64,000 nt of DNA from Verrucomicrobiota bacterium (GTDB lineage Bacteria > Verrucomicrobiota > Verrucomicrobiia > Limisphaerales > VHCN01). Positions within the stretch are counted from its first letter, which is position 1. Each line of letters opens with the position of its first letter. Below are positions 44,727 through 53,271 of the stretch, in pieces. The notes beneath the pieces were generated by a model. The model did not search any database, was not told where the DNA came from, and saw only the letters and a list, made by a program, of their open reading frames with translations. The stretch covers positions 1 to 64,000 of the forward strand of contig VHCN01000002.1 of the NCBI GenBank assembly GCA_016871675.1, written 5' to 3'. A program made the translations under genes and the position numbers.

Positions 44727-47411
44727 ATGAACCGGATCCCTGCCCTCCTCGCCTGCGCCGCGCTTTCCACGGAAGCCGCGTCGCCGGACCGCGCCGACTA
44801 CGGGGCACAGGTCAAGCCCGTCCTCGCCGCGCGCTGCTACGCCTGCCACGGCGCCCTCAAGCAGCAGGCCGGGTTGCGCCTCGACACCGCCGCGTCCATC
44901 CGCAAGGGCGGCAAGAACGGCCCGGTCATCGCCGCGGGCAGCCCGGAGAAGAGCCGCCTCGTCGGGCGGATCACCGCGAAGCACGAGGACGAGCGCATGC
45001 CGCCCGAGGGCGAGGCGCTCAAGCCCGAGGAAATCGCCGCCATCACCGCGTGGATCAAACGGGGCGCGTCCGCTCCCGCGAACGAACAACCGGAGCGCGA
45101 CCCGCGCGACCACTGGGCGTTCAAGCCGCCGGTGAAAGTCGCGCTTCTCCAGATTGGCAATCGGCAACCGGCAATCGGCAACCCTGTTGACTCGTTCCTC
45201 GAATCCACCCGCCGCAAGCACGGCCTCTCCGCCGCGCCACCCGCGGAGAAATCCATCTGGCTGCGCCGTGTCACACTCGGCCTCACCGGCCTGCCGCCGA
45301 CACTTGCGGAATTGCGCGCGTTTGAGGCGGATGCTTCGCCGCAGGCCCGCGAGCGTGTCGTCGAACGGTTGCTCGCGAGCGCGCACTACGGCGAACGCTG
45401 GGCGCGGCACTTCATGGACATCTGGCGCTACAGCGACTGGTGGGGACTCGGCGCGCAGCTTCGCTACAGCCAGAAACACATCTGGCACTGGCGCGACTGG
45501 ATCGTCGAGTCGCTCAACGCCGGCAAGGGCTACGACCAGATCATCCTCGACCAACTTGCCGGCGACGAACTCGCGCCCGACGACCTCGGCACGCTGCGCG
45601 CCACGGGCTTCCTTGCGCGCAACTACTATCTCTTCAACCGCACGACATGGCTCGATGAAGTCGTCGAGCACACGAGCAAGGCGTTCCTCGGCCTCACGAT
45701 GAACTGCGTCAAATGCCACGACCACAAATACGACCCGCTCACGCACACCGATTACTACGCGATGCGCGCGATCTTCGAGCCGTATCACGCGCGCCTCGAC
45801 GAACTGCCCGGCGAGACCGACCTCGAAAAGGGCGGCCTGCCGCGCGCGTTCGACCTGCACATCGACCGGCCGACGTTCATTCATCTCAAGGGCGACGAAA
45901 AGCGCCCGGACACCAACACCGTCATCCGGCCCGCGGTGCCCGCCGTGCTCGCGTTCATGAAGTTCGAGCCGAAGCCCGTCGCGCTGCCGCCCACCGCGCA
46001 CCAGCCCGCGCTCCGGCCGTTCGTCCTGGAGAACCACCTCCGCGCCGCCGACAAACAAATCGCCGACGCCCGCGCCGCGGTCGAGCAAGCCAAGGCAACG
46101 AACGCCCCGGCCGCCCGCGAAGCCGCCGTGCGCGCCGCCGGACTCGCGCTCGCCGCCGCAGAGTTGCGCCCGGCGATGGTCCGCGCCATCTGGGAAGCCG
46201 ACCACCCTCGCGCCGCCTCCATCCCATCGGTCGCACTTTCCGAGAAAGCCGCGCGCACCGAAGCCAGGTTCAAACTCGCCCTGGCCGAAGCCGACCTCGC
46301 GAAAGCCGAAGCGGACTCGTCCACTGCTGCCGCCGCGAAAAAGAAGGACGACCCCGCCCAAAAACTGAAGGCCGCGAAGGACGCGCTCGAAAAGGCGCAG
46401 AAACTCGCCGCCGCGCCCGGCACGAATTACACCTCCATCCGCGCAACCCTCAAGGCGCAGGAAGGGCCCGACGAAACCGAGGCGCACCGCGCGCTGCCGT
46501 ATCCCGCCACAAGCACCGGGCGACGCACCGCGTTTGCGCAGTGGATCACCGACCGGCGCAATCCCCTCACCGCGCGCGTGCTTGTGAATCACGTCTGGAC
46601 GCGGCACTTCGGCCAGCCGCTTGTGGCGAATCTCACCGACTTCGGCCGCCGTTCGCCTGCACCGCCGCACCAGGATTTGCTCGACTGGCTCGCGGTGGAT
46701 TTCATGGAGCACGGCTGGAGCCTCAAGCACCTTCACCGCAAGATGGTCTTGTCGGAGGCGTATCGGATGGCTTCGACACACGAAGGCAACGAAGGAAACA
46801 AGCACAGAGCGAAGCCGTCGTTGACTGCGTTTCCTGCGGTTCAAAGGAACCTTCTGACCGACCCGGAGAATCGATTCTTGTGGCGCATGAACGCGCAACG
46901 GATGGACGCACACGCGCTGCGCGACAGCCTGCTGCACCTCGCGGGCTTGCTCGACCCGAAGTTGGGCGGGCCCACCCTCAATCCGAAGGTCGAGGACACT
47001 GCGTTCCGGCGCAGCCTCTACTTCACGCAGTCGCCGGAGGACTTGAACAAGTTCCTCGAGATGTTCGACAACGCGAACACGAAGGAATGCTACCGCCGCG
47101 CCGAGAGCATCCTGCCGCAGCAGGCGCTCGCGCTCGCGAACAGCAAGCTCTCGGCGACCGCCGCCGCGAAGCTCGCCGAACGGCTCGCGAAGGACTGTGC
47201 GGACGCGTCGGAGGACGAGTTCATCCGCGTCGCCTTCGAAACCGTGCTCGCGCTCAAGCCCACCGACGATGAGCGACAAGCCTGTTTGGAGAGTCTCGCA
47301 AAGTTCCGCGCCGCGCTCGAGTCGCGCAAGCATCCGCAAGTGGAGTCCAAAGCCCGCGCCGACCTCGTCCACGCGCTGCTCAATCACAACGACTTCATCA
47401 CAGTGCGGTGA
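44727..47411 (+). CDS. PSCyt1-DUF1549-DUF1553 protein (planctomycete-type cytochrome c)
   Basis: An 894-residue exported protein. A short signal peptide leads to the PSCyt1 domain with one haem-binding motif C37-Y-A-C40-H41 and ERMPPEGEALKPEEIAAITAWIKRGA. DUF1549 (PSCyt2) follows, with RRVTLGLTGLPPTLAELRAF, ERWARHFMDIWRYSDWWG and FLGLTMNCVKCHDHKYDPLTHTDYYAMRAIF (a second CxxCH). An Ala/Lys/Glu coiled-coil segment (about 425-560) precedes DUF1553 (PSD1): ARVLVNHVWTRHFGQPLVANLTDFG, DPENRFLWRMNAQRMDAHALRDSLL, YFTQSPEDLNKFLEMFD. The family abounds in Planctomycetota and Verrucomicrobiota and usually pairs with DUF1501, absent here. Two repeat-encoded inserts interrupt the variable linkers (see 45153 and 46781). 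Function not established. Confidence 0.93.
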   Translation: MNRIPALLACAALSTEAASPDRADYGAQVKPVLAARCYACHGALKQQAGLRLDTAASIRKGGKNGPVIAAGSPEKSRLVGRITAKHEDERMPPEGEALKPEEIAAITAWIKRGASAPANEQPERDPRDHWAFKPPVKVALLQIGNRQPAIGNPVDSFLESTRRKHGLSAAPPAEKSIWLRRVTLGLTGLPPTLAELRAFEADASPQARERVVERLLASAHYGERWARHFMDIWRYSDWWGLGAQLRYSQKHIWHWRDWIVESLNAGKGYDQIILDQLAGDELAPDDLGTLRATGFLARNYYLFNRTTWLDEVVEHTSKAFLGLTMNCVKCHDHKYDPLTHTDYYAMRAIFEPYHARLDELPGETDLEKGGLPRAFDLHIDRPTFIHLKGDEKRPDTNTVIRPAVPAVLAFMKFEPKPVALPPTAHQPALRPFVLENHLRAADKQIADARAAVEQAKATNAPAAREAAVRAAGLALAAAELRPAMVRAIWEADHPRAASIPSVALSEKAARTEARFKLALAEADLAKAEADSSTAAAAKKKDDPAQKLKAAKDALEKAQKLAAAPGTNYTSIRATLKAQEGPDETEAHRALPYPATSTGRRTAFAQWITDRRNPLTARVLVNHVWTRHFGQPLVANLTDFGRRSPAPPHQDLLDWLAVDFMEHGWSLKHLHRKMVLSEAYRMASTHEGNEGNKHRAKPSLTAFPAVQRNLLTDPENRFLWRMNAQRMDAHALRDSLLHLAGLLDPKLGGPTLNPKVEDTAFRRSLYFTQSPEDLNKFLEMFDNANTKECYRRAESILPQQALALANSKLSATAAAKLAERLAKDCADASEDEFIRVAFETVLALKPTDDERQACLESLAKFRAALESRKHPQVESKARADLVHALLNHNDFITVR
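45153..45182. repeat. heptamer tandem array, ATCGGCA family (in the PSCyt1/DUF1553 gene)
   Basis: Four 7-base units ATTGGCA, ATCGGCA, ACCGGCA and ATCGGCA plus two bases, read in frame as IGNRQPAIGNP. It replaces the linker between the cytochrome domain (HWAFKPPVK) and DUF1549 (VDSFLESTRRKHGL). Confidence 0.9.
46781..46798. repeat. 9-base tandem repeat, CGAAGGCAA family (in the DUF1553 domain)
   Basis: Two 9-base units, CGAAGGCAA and CGAAGGAAA, encode EGNEGN in frame. They form the core of an insertion of about 25 residues (to about QRNLLTD) between the helix KMVLSEAYRMAS and DPENRFLWR, where relatives have a short loop. Confidence 0.6.
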
Positions 47412-47444
47412 GCGGCCGCCCGGTGTGTCCAGCCCGCGGTTCGA

Positions 47445-48602
47445 CTAGTTGTAGAAAAACGTGAACCGCACGTCGCGGTAGTCCCCTTCGATCTGCCGGC
47501 GCATGTCGGCCGGCCACTTGGGAAACGGCGCGGGCGCGAGAATCCCGCGCTGGCAGAAGTAATCGAAGAATTCTCCCACGGTGCTGTCCTCCACCTTCAA
47601 GTCGCTCACCCGGCCGTCGGGATGCAGCTTGAACCGGATGATCACCTTGCCGCGCGGCGTCGCCTTGTCACCGATCGCCTGAAACCAGCTTTGCTGGATG
47701 GACGCGATCAATGCGGCGTCATACGCACCGAAGAGCGAGCCGCGCACATCGAGGCCGACGTCGCCGATGCGGCGCACGCCGCCGTCCTGAATCATCCGCT
47801 GGCCCGCAATCGTGAGGCCCTGCTCTGCGGGCCGCACCTGTGAAAGCAGTCGCGGCTTGTCGCGCGGCGCGGCGGGCGCGGGCTGCAAATCCTGCGGCCC
47901 TCCGGACTTCGCCTCGGTGAACTTCGGTTCCGGCGGCGGCTTCATCGGACGCAAATCGCCCGGTGCAGGGACCGGCTGCGGGCTGGGTCTGAGTTCGGCG
48001 ACCTGCGGCTTCGATGCGGGTGGTGCGGGAGCGACTGGCTCCGGCGGCTTGGGCGGCGCGACGGGCAGCGGCGGTGTCGGGGCGGCCTTGGGCTCGGGCG
48101 GTTGCGGCTTGGGCGGCGGCGCGGGTTCCTCCGGCTTCGGCGTGGCCGCGGGGCGCGGCTGGTCGGCCTCCAGAATTTTCGGCAGGAGCTTTTGTTTGCC
48201 TTCAATGTTGGGATCGTTCGTGTCGCGCTTCGGCTCGGGATTCGCGGCGCGAGTGCTGTGCGTGGACATGAACTTCGCGTTGGGCGGGGGATCTTCGACG
48301 GCCTGGCGCGGATCAACGTCCACAAACGTAAGCACCACCTCGCGCTCCGGTTCGGGCTTCGCGGGCACGGGGAGTTTCGCGCGCTCCTGCGGAGTGGGCG
48401 GCCTCGGCATGAGGAACTTCAACTCCGTGATTTGCCTCACCCATCTCGGCAGCGGCAGGTCCACGATGCCGAACTTCCGCGCGAGCACGAACCCTCCATA
48501 GAGCGAACAATGCAGGGAGAGCGACAGCGCGAGCGCGAATGTCACGCGGTCGCGCCGCAGCCATTCGCGCCAGACACTCTCCCGTTTTTCGCCCGCATCC
48601 AT
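47445..48602 (-). CDS. TonB-like energy transducer
   Basis: A 385-residue protein. One transmembrane helix lies near the N-terminus (VTFALALSLSLHCSLYGGFVLA, about 19-40). A long periplasmic Pro/Lys/Glu-rich spacer follows (about 75-245, many PxP and KP repeats). The C-terminal domain of about 110 residues has YDAALIASIQQSWFQAIGDKATPRGKVIIRFKLHPDGRVSDLKVEDSTV and the closing FPKWPADMRRQIEGDYRDVRFTFFY. This is the TonB_C-type alpha/beta fold that contacts outer-membrane receptors. No exbB or exbD lies nearby, so it would use components encoded elsewhere, or act in another envelope complex. Of three in-frame ATGs (48638, 48614, 48602) the last puts the helix at the usual distance. Confidence 0.85.
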   Translation of the reverse strand: MDAGEKRESVWREWLRRDRVTFALALSLSLHCSLYGGFVLARKFGIVDLPLPRWVRQITELKFLMPRPPTPQERAKLPVPAKPEPEREVVLTFVDVDPRQAVEDPPPNAKFMSTHSTRAANPEPKRDTNDPNIEGKQKLLPKILEADQPRPAATPKPEEPAPPPKPQPPEPKAAPTPPLPVAPPKPPEPVAPAPPASKPQVAELRPSPQPVPAPGDLRPMKPPPEPKFTEAKSGGPQDLQPAPAAPRDKPRLLSQVRPAEQGLTIAGQRMIQDGGVRRIGDVGLDVRGSLFGAYDAALIASIQQSWFQAIGDKATPRGKVIIRFKLHPDGRVSDLKVEDSTVGEFFDYFCQRGILAPAPFPKWPADMRRQIEGDYRDVRFTFFYN

Positions 48603-48732
48603 CGCATGCAGCATGCTCGACGCGACGCGTCCGGGCAACTGTTTGTTCGGAAATGCCGCGCATCACACCGATGCCCGGAAACCTTTTCTCGTTCACTCGC
48701 AGGTCGAATTCACTCAACCTCCCGGAACGTTC

Positions 48733-49908
48733 ATGCCGGCGGCCAGCGACCCAAAATCCCGAGACGATCGGTTCATGCGCCTGGCATTGCGCCTGGCGCG
48801 ACGCGCACTCGGCGACACCTCGCCGAACCCGCTCGTGGGCGCCGTGCTCGTGAAGTCCGGCCGCATTCTCGGCCGCGGCTGGCATCGGCGCGCCGGCGAA
48901 CCGCACGCCGAGGTCGAGGCGCTTGCCGATGCCTCGCGTCGCGGCCATTCCGCGCGGGGTGCGACGCTTTACGTCACGCTCGAACCCTGCTGCACGCAGG
49001 GCCGCACGCCGCCGTGCACCGAGGCCATCATCGCCGCCCGGATTGGCCGCGTCGTCGCGGCTGCGACCGACCCGAATCCCGCGCACCGCGGCCGCGGCTT
49101 GCGCCTGCTCCGCCGCGCGGGAATCGCGGTCGCCTCGGGCGTATTGGGGCGCGAAGCCGCGGGCCTCAACGAATCCTTCAACCACTGGATCGTGCATCGC
49201 ACGCCGTTCGTCACGGTGAAGTCCGCAATGACACTCGATGGGAAAATCGCCACCGCGGCCGGCGAATCCAAGTGGATCACCGGATCAATCGCGCGCGCCC
49301 ACGCGATGCAACTGCGCCGCGCGAACGACGCCGTTCTCGTCGGCATCAACACCGTGCGGGCGGACGACCCGTCGCTGACGTTCCGGCCTGCCGGGCGTTC
49401 AAGGTTCAAAGTTCGAAGTTCAAAGTTGAGGGCAATCCCGCGCCGCCGGGTGATTCTCGACACACGGGCCCGCACGCCGCTTTCGGTGAAAGTCCTCAAT
49501 GATGAGTATGCGCCAGGAACGATCATCGTCGCCGGCCGCAAAGCGCCCGCCCGCCGGGTGGCCGCGCTGGCGAAACGCGCCCGCGTCTGGCTCGCACCCG
49601 TCCGGAGTGGACGTATCGACCTTCGTTGGGTTCTGCGGAAACTCGGTGACGAGGGCGTCACGAGCGTGCTTGTCGAGGGCGGCGGCGAGGTGAACGCCTC
49701 GTTTCTGATGGGCGGCCATGCGCATCGCGTCGCATTCTACTACGCGCCAAAGGTCCTCGGCGGGCGCGACGCCCGGCGGGCGGTTGCGGGCGTTGGCGCG
49801 GCGAAGCTCTCCGAAGTTCTGCAACTGTTCGAGGTCGAGTCGCGGCGCCTCGGGGCGGACTTGTTGCTCACGGCGAGAGTGGCGCGACGATCCAATGTCG
49901 GTAACTGA
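48733..49908 (+). CDS. ribD: bifunctional riboflavin biosynthesis deaminase/reductase
   Basis: A 391-residue enzyme for the second and third steps of riboflavin synthesis. The N-terminal deaminase has zinc ligands H58 (PHAEVEA), C86 and C95 (EPCCTQGRTPPC) and the catalytic E60. The C-terminal reductase starts at PFVTVKSAMTLDGKIATAAGESKWITG and continues through AVLVGINTVRADDPSLT, VLVEGGGEVNASFL and FYYAPKVLGG. Length is normal apart from an in-frame insert encoded by an AAAGTTC heptamer array after DPSLTFRPAG. The ATG at 48733 is preferred over a start at 48613 because the deaminase then begins at the usual place. No other rib genes are adjacent. Confidence 0.96.
   Translation: MPAASDPKSRDDRFMRLALRLARRALGDTSPNPLVGAVLVKSGRILGRGWHRRAGEPHAEVEALADASRRGHSARGATLYVTLEPCCTQGRTPPCTEAIIAARIGRVVAAATDPNPAHRGRGLRLLRRAGIAVASGVLGREAAGLNESFNHWIVHRTPFVTVKSAMTLDGKIATAAGESKWITGSIARAHAMQLRRANDAVLVGINTVRADDPSLTFRPAGRSRFKVRSSKLRAIPRRRVILDTRARTPLSVKVLNDEYAPGTIIVAGRKAPARRVAALAKRARVWLAPVRSGRIDLRWVLRKLGDEGVTSVLVEGGGEVNASFLMGGHAHRVAFYYAPKVLGGRDARRAVAGVGAAKLSEVLQLFEVESRRLGADLLLTARVARRSNVGN
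49401..49428. repeat. heptamer tandem array, AAAGTTC family (in ribD)
   Basis: Four 7-base units AAGGTTC, AAAGTTC, GAAGTTC and AAAGTTG, read in frame as RFKVRSSKL. The location is a loop between DPSLTFRPAG and RRRVILDTRARTP that varies in length among RibD proteins. Confidence 0.88.
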
Positions 49909-49963
49909 CGCGGGCGAACGCGCCCGACTCGACAACGGAGTGTCGAGCCACGGGCTTTCCCGT

Positions 49964-49991
49964 TTGACTGCGCGGGTTGTTTGCCGACAAT
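49964..49991 (+). promoter_or_regulatory. candidate promoter giving a leaderless transcript
   Basis: TTGACT (49964-49969), 16-base spacer, GACAAT (49986-49991, 4/6). Only six bases separate the -10 from the ATG at 49998, so the predicted transcription start coincides with the start codon. No ribosome-binding site precedes this ATG, in keeping with leaderless initiation. Confidence 0.45.
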
Positions 49992-49997
49992 GCCGCC

Positions 49998-50945
49998 ATG
50001 AAACTTCCCGTGTTCCTCGCCACCGTCGCCGCGTCCACACTTACCGCAGCCGCGCAGGTCAATGTCGTGCAGAAAGTCGCGCCCGATGTTTACTTTCATG
50101 AGGGCGACATCGGCCGCAAAGGCCACTGCAACAACGGCTGGATCGTGTTTGCCGACTATGTGCTCGTGGTGGACGGCAATTTCCCGAGCGGCGCGCTCGA
50201 AGTCATCCCGAAAATCAAGGAAACCGCCGGCGGCAAACCGATCCGCTTCGCGTTCGACACGCATCATCACGGCGACCACGCCTACGGGAACCAAGTGTGG
50301 CACGAGCATGGCGCGATTCCCGTGGCGCACACGGGCGTGATCACCGAGATGAAGCGCTACGAGACGAATTATTTCGGCGGCAAAGGCCCCGGCCGCTGGG
50401 AGGACGCCGCGAAAGGCCGCAAGGACGTCGCCGACAGCAAGCTGAAACCGCCCACGGTGCTGTTCAGCAAGGACCTCATCTTTGATGACGGCACGCGGCG
50501 CGTCGAATTGCTGCACTTCGGCGTCGCGCACACGCACGGCGACGGATTCGCGTGGCTGCCGAAGGAAAAGATACTCTTCACCGGCGACGCCTGCGTGAAC
50601 GGCCCGTGGAACTACGTCGGCGACGGCAACATCGGCGAGTGGATCAAAACCCTTCAGGCCGCGCAGAAACTCGGCGCGACAAAGATCTGCCCCGGCCACG
50701 GCCCCGTCGGCGGCGCGGACGTGCTTGAGGACCAGATCAGTTTTCTCATGGCGCTCCGCACCGAGGTGAAGAAACTCGCGGACGCAAAGAAGTCGCCCGA
50801 GGAGGCGCAAGCCGCCGTGGACACGGTGAAGGAAGCCATCCGCAAGAACGCCCGCATCGCCCGCTACATCGGCGGGATGTTTCCCGCGCAAGTGGAGAAG
50901 GCGTGGACCGAGGCCGGCGGCAGGCCGTTCCCGAAGAAGCCGTGA
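49998..50945 (+). CDS. exported MBL-fold metallo-hydrolase
   Basis: A 315-residue metallo-beta-lactamase-fold protein with a signal peptide (PVFLATVAASTLTAAAQ, 1-20). The zinc motif HxHxDH is H89-x-H91-x-D93-H94 (DTHHHGDH). Further ligands are likely in GVAHTHGDGFAWLP, LFTGDACVNGPWNYVGDG and ICPGHGPVGG. The pattern is closest to the subgroup annotated as quinoprotein-relay or class B3-like hydrolases, with a C-terminal helical extension (EVKKLADAKKSPEEAQAAVDTVKEAI). Substrate unknown. The promoter is close enough to suggest a leaderless mRNA. Confidence 0.88.
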   Translation: MKLPVFLATVAASTLTAAAQVNVVQKVAPDVYFHEGDIGRKGHCNNGWIVFADYVLVVDGNFPSGALEVIPKIKETAGGKPIRFAFDTHHHGDHAYGNQVWHEHGAIPVAHTGVITEMKRYETNYFGGKGPGRWEDAAKGRKDVADSKLKPPTVLFSKDLIFDDGTRRVELLHFGVAHTHGDGFAWLPKEKILFTGDACVNGPWNYVGDGNIGEWIKTLQAAQKLGATKICPGHGPVGGADVLEDQISFLMALRTEVKKLADAKKSPEEAQAAVDTVKEAIRKNARIARYIGGMFPAQVEKAWTEAGGRPFPKKP

Positions 50946-50978
50946 GCGCCCCGCGGCCGCGCTGAGAGCAGAGGTGGA

Positions 50979-50999
50979 ACCGGTCGCGCCGCGACCGGT
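50979..50999. repeat. intergenic perfect hairpin, copy 2 of the GGTGG.ACCGGTC element
   Basis: A perfect 10-bp stem ACCGGTCGCG with CGCGACCGGT around a single C, preceded by GGTGGA. It lies 33 nt after the MBL hydrolase stop and upstream of tilS. It matches the element at 7211-7236 in the flanking GGTGG, in ACCGGTC and in GCGACCGG. No T-run follows. Confidence 0.65.
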
Positions 51000-51031
51000 C
51001 GTGAAGCGCCGTAAATTGTCCCGCCGTTGGC

Positions 51032-52456
51032 ATGAACCTCGTCACTCACGTCGAGCGCACCCTCGGCTCGCGCAAGCTGCTGCGCGACGGACAGTCCGTA
51101 TTGGTCGCCGTGTCCGGTGGAGTGGACTCGATGGTGCTGCTCGATGTGCTGCACCGCCTCGCACCGAAGCACGGGTGGAAACTGACCGTTGCCCATTTCA
51201 ACCACCTGCTCCGCGGCCGCGCGAGCGACGGCGATGAGAAGTTTGTGAAAGCCGCCGCGGCGGAGCGCGGGCTCCCATTTGTCTCGGACCGCAGAAACGT
51301 GCGGGCACGCCAGCGCATGTCCAAGTTGTCGCTGGAGATGGCGGCACGCGAGGTGCGCCACGTCTTCCTTGCGAGGGAAGCGAGGTCGTCCGGCTGCGCA
51401 GCCATCGCCCTCGCTCATCACGCCGACGACCAGGCGGAGCTGTTCCTCATCCGGCTGCTTCGGGGCGCGGGCGGGCAGGGGTTGGGGGGAATGAAGTGGA
51501 GTTCACCGTCACCAATGCGGGAACGAAACCGGCTCGTCCGCCCGCTCCTGGACGTGCGAAAGGCCGATCTGCTGACGCATGCGCGGCGCAACCACATCCG
51601 CTTCCGCGAGGACGCGAGCAACCGCTCCCCCGACATTCTCCGCAACCGGATCCGGCACGAGTTGCTGCCGCTCCTCGCGCGCAAGTATCAGCCGTCCGTG
51701 GTGAACGTGGCCCTGCGCGCGATGGACATCACGGAAGCGGAAGCGGAGTTCGTGATGTCGGCCGCGCAACGCTGGCTCCTCGCGCGCCGTCGGCCGCGGT
51801 TCGACCGGCTTCACGTCGCCGTGCAGCGTCAGGTGTTGCGGACGCAACTCGCGGATGCGTCCGCATCCACCGAGTTCCACATCGTCGAGAAGCTGCGGTT
51901 GAATCCGGGCAAAGCGTTCACCGCAGAACGCGGAGTCCGCGTGTGGCGCGACGAAAACGGCACCGTCGCCAGCCGGCACGGTGAACCGGGCGGGCTCACG
52001 TTCAAGTTCAGCGGCGCGCCGCTCGACTTGAAGCCGCGGCGCGGCGAGCGGCAATTCGGCGGTGTGCGGATCACGTGGCTGCGCCGGCCGCGGAATGCGT
52101 CGGACGCGCGGCGTTTCCGTCCTGCGCCGGGCTTCGAGCGGTTTGATGCGGACAAGGTCGGCCGCTTCATCCGCCTGCGCCACTGGCAGCCGGGGGACCG
52201 GTTTCAGCCCATTGGCATGGATCGCGACGTGAAGCTTCAGGATCTGTTCACCAACGCGAAGATCCCCGCGGAGGAACGGCGCGGGCTGATCGTCGCTGCG
52301 GACCTGCTTGGGGAGAGGTCCTTCTGGGTCGAGGGGCTGCGCATCGGCGAGAGCTTCAAGGTCACGCCTCGAACGAAGCGCGTGCTCGAATGGCGCTGGG
52401 AACGCGCGCCTGCTGCTTCCGGCTCGGTGCGACCTACTGTCCCGCCTGCACCTTGA
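51032..52456 (+). CDS. tilS: tRNA(Ile)-lysidine synthase
   Basis: A 474-residue N-type ATP pyrophosphatase that attaches lysine to C34 of tRNA-Ile(CAU), changing codon reading from AUG to AUA. The PP-loop is S28-G-G-V-D-S33 in LVAVSGGVDSMVLLD. HFNHLLRG, ALAHHADDQAELFLIRLLRG (the conserved HHxDDQxET-type motif), RPLLDVRKADLLTHA and ASNRSPDILRNRIRHELLP are diagnostic. The C-terminal TilS domains are present (IRLRHWQPGDRFQPIGMDRDVKLQDLFTNAKIPAEER). The 3' end overlaps the convergent FKBP gene by 23 bp. Confidence 0.96.
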   Translation: MNLVTHVERTLGSRKLLRDGQSVLVAVSGGVDSMVLLDVLHRLAPKHGWKLTVAHFNHLLRGRASDGDEKFVKAAAAERGLPFVSDRRNVRARQRMSKLSLEMAAREVRHVFLAREARSSGCAAIALAHHADDQAELFLIRLLRGAGGQGLGGMKWSSPSPMRERNRLVRPLLDVRKADLLTHARRNHIRFREDASNRSPDILRNRIRHELLPLLARKYQPSVVNVALRAMDITEAEAEFVMSAAQRWLLARRRPRFDRLHVAVQRQVLRTQLADASASTEFHIVEKLRLNPGKAFTAERGVRVWRDENGTVASRHGEPGGLTFKFSGAPLDLKPRRGERQFGGVRITWLRRPRNASDARRFRPAPGFERFDADKVGRFIRLRHWQPGDRFQPIGMDRDVKLQDLFTNAKIPAEERRGLIVAADLLGERSFWVEGLRIGESFKVTPRTKRVLEWRWERAPAASGSVRPTVPPAP

Positions 52457-53165
52457 TCAGCTCGATGTCGAAGATCAGGGTCGAGTTGGGGCCGATGGGG
52501 CCGCCGGGCGTGCCGCGCGCGCCATAGGCGAGTTCGGAGGGGATGTAGAGCTGCCACTTCGCGCCTTCCTTCATGAGTTGCAAGGCCTCGGTCCAGCCGG
52601 CGATGACGCGGTTGACGGGAAAGCTCGTCGGCTCGTTGCGCTTGTAGGAGCTGTCGAACTCGGTGCCGTCGATGAGCGTGCCACGGTAGTGCGTGGTGAC
52701 GGTGTCGCTGGCCTTGGGCGTCTTGCCGGTGCCGTCCTTGATGACCTTGTATTGCAGGCCGCTGGCGGTGGTCTTCACGCCTTCCTTCTTCTTGTTCGCG
52801 GCAAGCCAGGCATCGCCGTCCTTCTTGTTCTTGTCGCCGGCTTTCTTGGCATCGTCGGCTTCCGCGGTGGCGAGCGCCTGCCGCTTGGCGGCGAGGGTCT
52901 GCTGCAAGGTCTCCATCGCGGCCTGCATTTCCTCGTCGGTGAGGCGCGGTTTCGCGCCGGAGAGCGCGTCGCGCAGGCCGAGGGCGAGCGACTCGACGGT
53001 GACTTCCACGCCGCTGCGCTTCATGTTCTTGCCGATGTCCAGGCCGATGGAGTAGCCGATCTTGTCCTTGATGTCCTTGAGCGGGACGGTCTCGGGTTTG
53101 TCCGCGGCGAGGGCAAGGGCGGCGAGGGCGCACGACGCGACGCCGGCGATGAGGAAGGGTTTCAT
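52434..53165 (-). CDS. FKBP-type peptidyl-prolyl isomerase, exported
   Basis: A 243-residue protein of the FkpA/Mip type. It has a signal peptide (IAGVASCALAALALAAD, 1-21) and an N-terminal dimerisation segment (KIGYSIGLDIGKNMKRSGVEV ... RLTDEEMQAAMETLQQTL). A Lys-rich helix leads to a C-terminal FKBP domain (about 130-243): VTTHYRGTLIDGTEFDSSYKR, FPVNRVIAGWTEALQLMKEGAKWQLYIPSELAYGARG and LIFDIELIKV. The active-site residues (Tyr, Phe, Asp, Trp and the AYG loop) are kept. It probably acts as a periplasmic folding helper. The ATG at 53165 directly precedes the signal. Confidence 0.95.
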   Translation of the reverse strand: MKPFLIAGVASCALAALALAADKPETVPLKDIKDKIGYSIGLDIGKNMKRSGVEVTVESLALGLRDALSGAKPRLTDEEMQAAMETLQQTLAAKRQALATAEADDAKKAGDKNKKDGDAWLAANKKKEGVKTTASGLQYKVIKDGTGKTPKASDTVTTHYRGTLIDGTEFDSSYKRNEPTSFPVNRVIAGWTEALQLMKEGAKWQLYIPSELAYGARGTPGGPIGPNSTLIFDIELIKVQAGQ

Positions 53166-53271
53166 TCGATGGTGGTTGTATTGGTTTGGCCAGCGGACTG
53201 GCACGCAAGGGGCAGACGCTAACAGGAAGGCAGGCCGCGTCAATGAACGAACTGAGGCTTGCGCGCGAGTG

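Noticed and set aside
44592-47387. A 931-codon open frame on the minus strand opposite the PSCyt1/DUF1553 gene
   Set aside because: No recognisable domain; the plus strand has CxxCH and DUF1549/DUF1553 motifs.
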